Below are positions 1 through 5,439 of a stretch of 5,498 nucleotides of DNA, one piece after another; positions within the stretch are counted from its first letter, which is position 1, and every line of letters begins with the position of its first letter. Both the position numbers and the translations under genes were made by a program. The stretch covers positions 1 through 5,498 of the forward strand of contig JAEYUU010000241.1 of assembly GCA_023429545.1 (NCBI GenBank). The letters run 5' to 3'. The notes under the pieces were generated by a model that did no database searches, had not been told where the DNA came from, and saw only the letters and a program-made list of their open reading frames with translations. Source of the stretch: Verrucomicrobiota bacterium (GTDB lineage Bacteria; Verrucomicrobiota; Verrucomicrobiia; Verrucomicrobiales; Verrucomicrobiaceae).

Positions 1-2
1 GG

Positions 3-305
3 TGGAACAAACGCGTGGGTCTGGACGCGGATTGGCCACGGGTCTTTGCCGAGGCAGCGAAACTGGGAAAGGCCGTGGAGGTGGATGGCTACGCCGAGCG
101 ACAGGACCTGCGCCAGAGTCTACTGGAAATGGCCCGAAAGGAAGGAACCCTCATTTCCTTGGGCAGTGATGCTCACCGCCCGGAGCAACTGGAGTACATC
201 ACGCTCTCCCTGGCAGCCATCCTGAAAGCCCGGATCCCGCCTGCGCGGGTCCTGAATTTTTGGAGCTTGGAGGCTCTCAGGGAATGGGTGAACGGCATGA
301 GGTAG
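3..305 (+). CDS. PHP-domain metal-dependent phosphoesterase, C-terminal part (5' end outside window)
   Basis: This is the last 100 residues of a PHP (polymerase and histidinol phosphatase) domain protein. The reading frame is open to the window edge, and the residues before the GTG at 15 (W-N-K-R) already fit the family pattern '..xRxGLxADW', so that GTG is internal and the gene begins upstream. Family features visible are the GLDADW segment, a V-E-V-D strand followed by Y-A-E-R-Q-D-L, then G-S-D-A-H, whose Asp and His belong to the terminal metal-binding motif of PHP active sites, and finally V-L-N-F near the end. PHP enzymes hydrolyse phosphoester bonds with a cluster of divalent metals. 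The domain occurs alone, in histidinol phosphatases, and at the C-terminus of family X DNA polymerases (PolX). The visible part cannot distinguish a stand-alone PHP protein from PolX. The gene converges with the leftward operon. No clear terminator follows the TAG at 303-305. Confidence 0.85.
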   Translation, partial: WNKRVGLDADWPRVFAEAAKLGKAVEVDGYAERQDLRQSLLEMARKEGTLISLGSDAHRPEQLEYITLSLAAILKARIPPARVLNFWSLEALREWVNGMR

Positions 306-344
306 GCGGGTTTCCCTGCGTGCGGAGGTCTGTGGCTGGCTCAC

Positions 345-570
345 TTTTGCCGCCCCCAGCGTGAACGAGGACGAACTACTCGCCGTGCATGAAGCGCTCG
401 ATGCCCTTGCCGCGCACGACGCGCGCAAAGCTGAACTCGTGAAGCTGCGCTACTTCGCCGGCCTCACCATCGGCGAGGCCGCCGAAGTGCTCGGCATCTC
501 GGCGCCGACAGCGAAACGAGACTGGACCTATGCGCGGACATGGCTCTACCGGGAGATAACATCCCATTGA
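345..570 (+). pseudogene. Remnant of an ECF-type sigma factor: region 4 helix-turn-helix only
   Basis: From a GTG at 361 the frame encodes 69 residues that match only the C-terminal DNA-binding region 4 of ECF-like sigma-70 factors. They include a helix with H-E-A-L-D-A-L, then A-E-L-V-K-L-R-Y-F, then the helix-turn-helix G-L-T-I-G-E-A-A-E-V-L-G-I-S-A-P-T-A-K-R, then W-T-Y-A-R-T-W-L-Y-R-E-I. This resembles the sigma-70-like ECF subfamily that is expanded in Planctomycetota and Verrucomicrobiota. A normal member has roughly 180-200 residues. Region 2, which binds core polymerase and the -10 element, is absent, and the in-frame sequence upstream (open back to a TGA at 298-300) does not look like it. 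Family-like sequence seems to begin near 345. There is no ribosome-binding site before the GTG. I infer a truncated remnant left between two convergent genes. A short expressed HTH protein is the alternative. Confidence 0.72.
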
Positions 571-592
571 GCCGGGGCCAGTGGACCCGGCT
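570..592 (+). repeat. 7-bp GC-only-core inverted repeat just after the sigma remnant
   Basis: AGCCGGG at 570-576 pairs perfectly with CCCGGCT at 586-592 around a 9-base loop, beginning at the last base of the sigma-remnant stop codon. It could be the stem of a rightward terminator, but no T-run follows it, so I list it only as a hairpin. It also lies in the space between converging transcription units. Confidence 0.4.
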
Positions 593-621
593 ACGCGACC
601 TGACAACGGGAAGCCGAAGGC

Positions 622-1011
622 TCAGGCCGTTGTGCTGGCGGACTTGGCATCACGAATGCGAGCCCAAAGACCGGTGATGGCAGTTTGTGCGGCGGCCATC
701 AATTGCTCCCGGGACATTCCAGCGGGAAGGCCAGCCTCCACCACGGGATCACCAGACAGCGTGTCCAGCAGACTCAAGGCTTCCGCGGTGGTGGCGAACA
801 GAAACTGCTCCTGGTCCTTTTCCGAAAGCGCGAAGACAGCGAGATTGAAGACCCAGACGCCATCTTTCCGTAGAAGAAAACGGTCCTGCTGGAAGGTCAT
901 GCTGCCCGGAGGGCTCCCTTCCTGTCGCACGATGAAAGGACCGCGCCCTCCCGGGCTGTAGGCGAGATTGAGCAGTTCGCACTGCTGATAGTTGTTGGTG
1001 ATGGTAGCCAT
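622..1011 (-). CDS. Hypothetical protein (129 aa), last gene of the leftward cluster
   Basis: I do not recognise this family. The product is 129 residues, apparently soluble, with no signal peptide and no membrane segment. The first half is rich in beta-type sequence (about residues 10-75, including G-P-F-I-V-R, D-R-F-L-L-R and G-V-W-V-F-N-L-A-V-F-A-L). The second half looks helical and ends in a charged helix around A-Q-T-A-I-T-G-L-W-A-R-I-R. The ATG lies only 5 bases after the SulP stop codon with no Shine-Dalgarno sequence, so it is probably translated by coupling in the same operon. That tight spacing and the natural residue composition favour this strand over the rightward frame on the opposite strand. 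A role connected with the transporter is possible from position alone, but no motif supports a specific function. Confidence 0.75.
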   Translation of the reverse strand: MATITNNYQQCELLNLAYSPGGRGPFIVRQEGSPPGSMTFQQDRFLLRKDGVWVFNLAVFALSEKDQEQFLFATTAEALSLLDTLSGDPVVEAGLPAGMSREQLMAAAQTAITGLWARIRDAKSASTTA

Positions 1012-1016
1012 GATTT

Positions 1017-2756
1017 CTAATGTTTGGGGTGAGTATCCGGATTCCCTGGGGACAAGGGCGCGGTGGAGGTTTTCGAAGGTTGCGTGATGAACTGTTCCAC
1101 GACATCCGCGACCGAAGTGAACCGGTTTATCCGGCCAACTCGATCCTCCAGCCCTTCCAGACGAAGGGTGTCGCGAACAGACGCCCGGGCCTCCACGATC
1201 TGAAACTGGCTGCCCATGGCCGCGATGTCTCCATGCAGCGACATGAGGGTCTGGGCCGCCTGCATATCGACGTGCGGTGCCGCGGAGAGATCCAGCACCA
1301 CGAGACTGGGCGCTGGTGACATGGTGGCCGCCTTGTTCACAATCGTGTCCCGAACGTGATCGACATTGAAGTACATGAGCCCTGACTCAGGGCGGCAGAG
1401 CAGGATGCCGGGGATGACCTCATTGTCCGCATGGCGGGCGAGGTCCGAGAAACGGTTCGTGCCTGGAATGCGCCCGAGGAAGGCCACCAGGGGGTGGGAA
1501 GCCCGGCGGAGAAGCTGGACAATCGAAATGATCGCCCCAATCAACACCCCGCGAAGCAGGCCTGAGCCGAGCACCCCTACCAGGGCTGCCATGGCGACCA
1601 CGAACTCGGTACGGTAATGGCTCCACAGACGCACGAGTGCCTCCAGCTTGAACAATCCTGCCACGGCCACGAGCACCACGGCCGCCAGCACGGGCTGGGG
1701 AAGATTATGCAGCAGTCCGGAGAGGAACACGGTGATCAACAGAATGATAAGTGCCGCAAAGAAGCCCGAGAGCGGAGTGCGCGCACCGGCGCTTTCATTG
1801 ACGAGAGACTGGGACATGCCGCCGCTCACCGGGAAGGAACGGCCGAGTCCGGCGGCCAGGTTCCCCGCAGCGAGTGCCAGCAACTCCTGGTTGCCATCGA
1901 AGCGGCCTCCGTGTTTGGCGCAGAACATCCGTCCAATCGCCGCGCTCTCCACGGCTCCCAGGAGGAAGCAGGCAAGTGCCAGGGGCAGCAGTTCATTGAG
2001 GTCCCTCCAGTGGACCGCCGGCAGCCCCAGCGCCGGCAACCCCTCCGGCACGGTGCCGAGCATGGATACGCCACGTGACTCAAGTCCCAGAAGGGACGCC
2101 GCGCAGATGCCCCCAATCACCACGAAAAGCGCGACCGGCTTGTTCTTGAGAAAAATCTTGCCCAGTACGAGGGCCGCCAGCGCAATCAGCCCGATGATCA
2201 ATGCGGCCCCATTCGTCTGCCCCAGATGAGAAAAGAAATGACCGGATCGTTCCCAGAAATCTCCATGGCTACCCTTGAAGCCGCACAGCTTGGGAAGCTG
2301 CGTGGAGGCGAGGAAAAGAGCGAGGCCGGATTTGAATCCAATCATGACAGGCTCCGAGATGAAATGCACGACTGCACCCGCCTTCAGCATCCATCCTACA
2401 AATGCCATGCCACCGACAAGCAGCGCCGTGCAGGCAGCAAGTGCTGAAAAACGTGCAGGATCACCGCCCGCGAGCGGTGCCAGCGAAGCACCGATCAGGA
2501 GCGAGATCGCCGAGGTCACCGTGACTGCCGTATGCCGCGAGCTGCAAAAGGCCCAGAAAACCAGGCCGGAGAAAAGGCATGCATACAGACCGGCCTCTGG
2601 TGGCAGATTGGCGAGGGAGGCATCCCCAATACCCGCCGGCAGGAGATAGGCGGCAAGCGTGATGCCTGCCATGACATCACTCCGCAGCCATACGCGCCGG
2701 TACTCCCGAAGCCAGCGGACTGAGGGGAGGATGGAGGAGACCAGACTGGAATTCAT
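1017..2756 (-). CDS. SulP family inorganic anion transporter with C-terminal STAS domain
   Basis: This 579-residue protein has the size and order of a full SulP (SLC26-like) permease: a membrane core of about residues 28-420 and a cytoplasmic STAS domain at about 448-558. Family landmarks are L-L-P-A-G-I-G-D-A-S-L-A-N-L-P-P-E-A-G-L at about 38-57, then S-S-R-H near 72-75, E-S-A-A-I-G-R at 270-276, and the S-F-P-V-S-G-G-M-S-Q-S stretch near 307-317 followed by N-E-S-A-G-A-R-T-P-L-S. SulP proteins move sulfate, bicarbonate, chloride or other anions across the inner membrane; the substrate cannot be read from sequence. In the STAS domain the usual D-S-S-G segment is D-M-Q-A (497-500), so the serine phosphorylated in SpoIIAA-type STAS proteins is missing. 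The ATG at 2754-2756 lies 25 bases after the beta-barrel gene, without a close Shine-Dalgarno sequence. The hypothetical gene follows after 5 bases. Confidence 0.93.
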   Translation of the reverse strand: MNSSLVSSILPSVRWLREYRRVWLRSDVMAGITLAAYLLPAGIGDASLANLPPEAGLYACLFSGLVFWAFCSSRHTAVTVTSAISLLIGASLAPLAGGDPARFSALAACTALLVGGMAFVGWMLKAGAVVHFISEPVMIGFKSGLALFLASTQLPKLCGFKGSHGDFWERSGHFFSHLGQTNGAALIIGLIALAALVLGKIFLKNKPVALFVVIGGICAASLLGLESRGVSMLGTVPEGLPALGLPAVHWRDLNELLPLALACFLLGAVESAAIGRMFCAKHGGRFDGNQELLALAAGNLAAGLGRSFPVSGGMSQSLVNESAGARTPLSGFFAALIILLITVFLSGLLHNLPQPVLAAVVLVAVAGLFKLEALVRLWSHYRTEFVVAMAALVGVLGSGLLRGVLIGAIISIVQLLRRASHPLVAFLGRIPGTNRFSDLARHADNEVIPGILLCRPESGLMYFNVDHVRDTIVNKAATMSPAPSLVVLDLSAAPHVDMQAAQTLMSLHGDIAAMGSQFQIVEARASVRDTLRLEGLEDRVGRINRFTSVADVVEQFITQPSKTSTAPLSPGNPDTHPKH

Positions 2757-2781
2757 GGATGCAAAAGGCGGTGAATCTCCG

Positions 2782-3447
2782 TCAGAACTCCATGCCCACC
2801 GAGAAGACGAGGGTTGGCTCCTCCCAGCCCCAGTTGAACACGTACGCCGTCAGATCAACCCCGCGCACGGTGACGCCGACAAGAAATCCGCGCTGGATTT
2901 CGAGGCCTGACTCGCGAACGCGGGTCCTCTGCAGCGCCAGCCCTGCCCAGAATGACTCGGTGAACGACCAGGTCATCTCTGACCATGCATAGAAAAAGCT
3001 TTCGGACGAACCCCGTGAGTCGAACATGAACTCTGCTTCGCTGGTGAACTCGAAAGCCCCGCGCCCCAAGGCGAGCCTCCACCCCGGAGCGATGCCACGG
3101 GACTCACCAAACACGAACCCGACCATGGGCGTGCAGTCCAGTGTCCACCGCTCGCCAAAGCTGAAATTGCGGCCCAGCCACAGCGAGCCCGAGTCCAGGG
3201 CCTCGTAGTTGTAGCGCCCCTCAAGGTGAAGCCAGCCTCTATCCGCAGCGAACAACGGGGACAGGTAGTCGTGATCCTCCGGCACCGAGTACCCAGAAAG
3301 GAGAGCCGAGAAGGCCCACTCCGGCGTGGTGCTTTCCACTTCAATAGCGGACGAAGATGGTGATGCCGCGCCTGCCATTGCAGGCTGGCTGGAAAGCTGG
3401 GCCCCGAGCACAAGCATCAGGGCCGGCAGCATGAAGCGGGTCTTCAT
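2782..3447 (-). CDS. Probable outer-membrane beta-barrel protein with signal peptide (221 aa)
   Basis: The product begins with a clear Sec signal peptide: M-K-T-R, a hydrophobic stretch over residues 5-18, and an A-M-A cleavage site at about 23-25. The mature part has alternating, aromatic-rich strands (L-H-L-E-G-R-Y-N-Y, S-L-W-L-G-R-N-F-S-F, F-F-Y-A-W-S-E-M-T-W, D-L-T-A-Y-V-F-N-W). It ends in S-V-G-M-E-F, the C-terminal phenylalanine typical of outer-membrane barrels assembled by the BAM machinery. I count roughly eight to ten candidate strands. No named family is recognised. The frame is open to an ATG at 3501, but that start would add 18 residues before the signal peptide and overlap the previous gene. 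The ATG at 3447 has the best Shine-Dalgarno in the window and is preferred. It lies 7 bases downstream of the VIT-like gene, so the two are almost surely co-transcribed. Confidence 0.82.
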   Translation of the reverse strand: MKTRFMLPALMLVLGAQLSSQPAMAGAASPSSSAIEVESTTPEWAFSALLSGYSVPEDHDYLSPLFAADRGWLHLEGRYNYEALDSGSLWLGRNFSFGERWTLDCTPMVGFVFGESRGIAPGWRLALGRGAFEFTSEAEFMFDSRGSSESFFYAWSEMTWSFTESFWAGLALQRTRVRESGLEIQRGFLVGVTVRGVDLTAYVFNWGWEEPTLVFSVGMEF

Positions 3448-3454
3448 CGTATCA

Positions 3455-4111
3455 TCACCCTCCCAGTGCGATGGTAATGCCCACCAGCACGCTGCCGACA
3501 AGCATCATGATAAGCCCCATGCGCCATGGGCGATACTGCGCATGCCTTCCGAAGGAATACCCGGCCATGAACAGCATGACCAGGGCCACAGCATTGGAAA
3601 CACGCATGGCGGCAAAAGTGTCGCTCATCACCATAAAGGGGATGACCACGGGAAAGGTGGCGAGGAACACGAGGAGAAAGACGCCAAGCGCCGCCAGCCA
3701 GTCCGCCTTGCGCAGGCGTGGCCGGGCAGGAGGTTCCGACATCTGACGAAGATGCTCGCGGATCCGGTCATAGTCCCCGCCGGTGAGCGCATGGGCGATC
3801 ACGGGCGGAAGCGAGGACTCAATGATGGCGCGCGAACTCTCGGATCCTGGAGCCCTGCGGATCTCACGGAGCATGGAAATGCCACGGGCACGCTCCGTGA
3901 TGCTGACGAGAAGGAAGATGATCGCATCGATCAAGCCCCAGGCGATGTTGCAACCGATGGCCCCGACCAACAGTTCACGGACATCCTCGCGCCCCGCCCC
4001 CGCGGCACTGATGGAGCAGGTGAAGGACAACGCCATGATCAGACCGAATAGAACCTCGGAGTTCCGGTCAATCGGATCGAGCAGGCGTGTGGTGGCACTC
4101 ACTGGCTGCAA
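3455..4111 (-). CDS. VIT1/CCC1-like integral membrane protein, putative divalent cation transporter
   Basis: This 218-residue protein has about five membrane segments: roughly residues 19-36, 46-70, 138-158, 170-186 and 197-216. A charged cytoplasmic loop of about 65 residues lies between the second and third. The arrangement of two helices, a soluble loop and three helices is that of the VIT1/CCC1 family, which carries iron or manganese out of the cytosol. N-I-A-W-G-L-I-D-A in helix 2 and the polar residues of L-F-G-L-I-M-A-L-S-F-T in helix 1 also fit, though divergently. The loop is short on the acidic metal-binding residues seen in iron-handling VIT proteins, so the transported ion is unknown. 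An in-frame TGA at 4118-4120 limits the start to TTG at 4109-4111 or GTG at 4100-4102; the latter is equally plausible. Neither has a Shine-Dalgarno. Its 3' end carries the ribosome-binding site of the barrel gene. Confidence 0.68.
   Translation of the reverse strand: MQPVSATTRLLDPIDRNSEVLFGLIMALSFTCSISAAGAGREDVRELLVGAIGCNIAWGLIDAIIFLLVSITERARGISMLREIRRAPGSESSRAIIESSLPPVIAHALTGGDYDRIREHLRQMSEPPARPRLRKADWLAALGVFLLVFLATFPVVIPFMVMSDTFAAMRVSNAVALVMLFMAGYSFGRHAQYRPWRMGLIMMLVGSVLVGITIALGG
3458..3464 (-). promoter_or_regulatory. Shine-Dalgarno sequence fixing the start of the beta-barrel gene
   Basis: On the minus strand GGGAGGG lies 10 bases before the ATG at 3447. It is made from the last two glycine codons of the VIT-like gene, so the upstream reading frame carries the ribosome-binding site of the next gene. 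It is the only clear Shine-Dalgarno in the window and supports the signal-peptide start over the longer frame beginning at 3501. Confidence 0.65.
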
Positions 4112-4141
4112 AAATATTCACGGAATCAGCAGGCAAGGCGG

Positions 4142-4183
4142 AGGTCGCAGTCCTGCAGTCGCGACCTGCGGTAAGCGACTGCA
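4142..4183 (-). promoter_or_regulatory. Two overlapping, mutually exclusive hairpins between ppk2 and the VIT-like gene
   Basis: In the 86-base spacer after ppk2, AGGTCGC (4142-4148) pairs with GCGACCT (4161-4167), and TGCAGTCGC (4154-4162) pairs with GCGACTGCA (4175-4183). Each has a loop of about 12 bases. The two stems share bases 4161-4162, and each stem's inner arm lies in the other's loop, so only one can form fully. A direct repeat GCAGTC (4147-4152 and 4155-4160) adds further alternative pairing. No T-run follows on the minus strand, so this is not a standard terminator. It could be an mRNA processing or stability element, or a switch controlling the downstream genes. Confidence 0.5.
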
Positions 4184-4197
4184 ACGGAGCCCGGCAC

Positions 4198-5103
4198 TCA
4201 TTTCTCGGCGAGCAGTTCCTTCTTGGTCGCGGCAAGTTCCTTGAGCTTTTCCTTGTCCACCTTGGGGAAGTGCAATCCAAGCGAGGAGAGGGCATCGATC
4301 ACTGCCGCCGCGACAATCACCCGGGTGAACCATTTGTTGTTTGCCGGAACGACGTACCATGGTGACTCCTTGGTGGCGGTCTCGCGGATGGTCTCCTCGT
4401 ACGCCGTCATGTAGTCCTTCCAGTGTTTGCGTTCCGCGGCATCGCTGGCGGAGAACTTCCAGTTCTTCTCGGGATTGTCGATGCGCTCCAGAAAGCGCTT
4501 CTTCTGTTCATCCCGTGAAACGTGAAGGAAAAACTTCCTCACGATGATTCCGTTGTTGGTAAGGTAGCGCTCGAATGACCGGATGTCCCTGAAGCGTCTT
4601 TCCCACAGATCCTTGCCCAGCATCTGGTCGGGCACCTTCTGCTTGGCCAGCAGTTCATTGTGCACCCGCACGACCAGAGTTTCCTCATAGTAGCTGCGAT
4701 TGAAGATGCCAATCCTGCCTCTTTCCGGAAGGTGCTTCTGACAGCGCCACAGATAATCGTGATCCAGGTCCTCCGAAGACGGAGCCTTGAAGGAGGCCAC
4801 CTGGCATCCCTGGGGATTTACTCCGCTCATCACATGCTTGATCGCTCCGTCTTTCCCGGCGGCGTCCATGGCCTGGAAGATGAGGAGCACCCCCCAGCGG
4901 TCCTGGGCGTACAGCATCTCCTGAAGCTCCGCCAGCGCCGCCACCCCCGTCTGCAAGGCCTGCTTTGCCTGCGGCTTGTTCTCGGAAGTGAGCTTCCCGG
5001 TATCGCCCGGGTCAAAATCCTTGAGGCGGAACTTGCTTCCGTCCTCTACCCGGAAGGGTTTCGAGAACTTATGCGCCTTATCGACGATATCCTTGAGTTT
5101 CAT
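4198..5103 (-). CDS. ppk2: PPK2-family polyphosphate:nucleotide phosphotransferase
   Basis: This 301-residue cytoplasmic kinase transfers phosphate between polyphosphate and nucleotides. It is a complete single-domain PPK2 protein. The Walker A loop is A-M-D-A-A-G-K-D-G at 78-86, followed by H-V-M-S-G-V-N-P-Q-G at 90-99 and S-F-K-A-P at 104-108. The Walker B/catalytic segment I-G-I-F-N-R-S-Y-Y-E-E is at 131-141, and the lid segment R-I-D-N-P-E-K-N-W-K-F-S is at 207-218, followed by W-Y-V-V-P-A at 249-254. The N-terminal start and these motifs resemble the PPK2 group annotated as polyphosphate:AMP phosphotransferase, some members of which also phosphorylate ADP, so regeneration of ADP/ATP from polyphosphate is likely. 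Exact nucleotide preference cannot be decided here. The ATG at 5101-5103 fits the usual N-terminus but has no Shine-Dalgarno. A strong hairpin lies 20 bases upstream. The VIT-like gene follows after 86 bases on the same strand. Confidence 0.95.
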   Translation of the reverse strand: MKLKDIVDKAHKFSKPFRVEDGSKFRLKDFDPGDTGKLTSENKPQAKQALQTGVAALAELQEMLYAQDRWGVLLIFQAMDAAGKDGAIKHVMSGVNPQGCQVASFKAPSSEDLDHDYLWRCQKHLPERGRIGIFNRSYYEETLVVRVHNELLAKQKVPDQMLGKDLWERRFRDIRSFERYLTNNGIIVRKFFLHVSRDEQKKRFLERIDNPEKNWKFSASDAAERKHWKDYMTAYEETIRETATKESPWYVVPANNKWFTRVIVAAAVIDALSSLGLHFPKVDKEKLKELAATKKELLAEK

Positions 5104-5123
5104 AGCTGATATGTGGATGGATG

Positions 5124-5154
5124 GAAGAGGCCGCCAGCGCGTTGCGGCCTCTTC
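5124..5154. repeat. Perfect 11-bp inverted repeat in the leader of ppk2
   Basis: GAAGAGGCCGC at 5124-5134 pairs without mismatch with GCGGCCTCTTC at 5144-5154 around a 9-base loop. On the minus strand it lies between the lipoprotein stop and the ppk2 start, 20 bases before the ATG. Only C/A-rich sequence follows it there, so it lacks the T-run of an intrinsic terminator in that direction. On the plus strand it is followed by a weak TTT, but no rightward gene ends here. It may act as a terminator of uncertain strength for the lipoprotein gene, a leader hairpin of ppk2 or a protein-binding dyad. Confidence 0.65.
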
Positions 5155-5208
5155 TTTAGAGTGTGTGTGACCGTTCAGGGGTGCTGCGCTTAAGTCCGGC
5201 TGCTACCG

Positions 5209-5439
5209 CTAGTAGCGCAGGCCGCGCCTTCCCCGGAACTTGTCATTCACGCCCTCGCGCTTGTCCCAGTAGTCCTCAGCACGATCACCGGGTCCTGTAT
5301 AAACGCGGCGGTCATATCTGTCTTCACGGCGATCCACGCGGTCCTCTGTCCTGTCGACTGCTCCGACGCACGCGCTGAGAGAGAAGAGTGCCGCCACTGT
5401 CATCACAAGGCTGCCTGATTGGATGAGATAAGTTTTCAT
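5209..5439 (-). CDS. Small putative lipoprotein with charged Asp-Arg repeats (76 aa)
   Basis: The product starts M-K-T-Y, has a hydrophobic stretch over about residues 11-22, and a lipobox L-S-A-C with the cysteine at residue 24, so it is predicted to be processed to a lipid-anchored mature protein of about 53 residues. The mature part is extremely charged. Asp-Arg pairs at residues 29, 33, 36, 40 and 43 alternate in spacings of 4 and 3, a seven-residue period that suggests a helix with an ordered charged face. The tail is basic (F-R-G-R-R-G-L-R-Y). I do not recognise a named family. Its ATG at 5437-5439 is preceded by a C/A-rich leader without Shine-Dalgarno. It lies 105 bases upstream of ppk2 on the same strand and is probably a separate unit, given the hairpin between them. 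Envelope or periplasmic location is inferred from the lipobox. Confidence 0.72.
   Translation of the reverse strand: MKTYLIQSGSLVMTVAALFSLSACVGAVDRTEDRVDRREDRYDRRVYTGPGDRAEDYWDKREGVNDKFRGRRGLRY

Noticed and set aside
581..961. Rightward open frame of 126 codons opposite the 129-residue hypothetical gene
   Set aside because: The leftward frame starts 5 bases after the sulP stop and gives a more natural residue composition. The rightward frame has no ribosome-binding site and no recognisable features.
1379..1393. 15-base palindrome GCCCTGA-C-TCAGGGC
   Set aside because: It lies inside the sulP coding sequence, just in the STAS domain, and encodes normal residues. One such palindrome is plausible by chance in GC-rich coding DNA.
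1648..2229. Long rightward open frame of 193 codons opposite the sulP gene
   Set aside because: It is the antisense of a clearly conserved SulP membrane core. The predicted protein is low-complexity in Arg, Ser, Pro and Ala, with no family features.
3448..3501. Longer N-terminus for the barrel protein starting at an ATG at 3501
   Set aside because: It would place 18 residues before a textbook signal peptide and overlap the end of the VIT-like gene. A good Shine-Dalgarno serves the ATG at 3447.
3326..4051. Rightward open frame of 241 codons across the barrel and VIT-like genes
   Set aside because: It spans two genes with good evidence on the other strand. Its product is rich in His, Gly, Asp and Lys as expected from reading membrane-protein codons in reverse.
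5202..5216. Small hairpin GCTAC/GTAGC at the lipoprotein stop codon
   Set aside because: The stem is only 5 bp and no T-run follows on the minus strand, so it does not support a terminator call.
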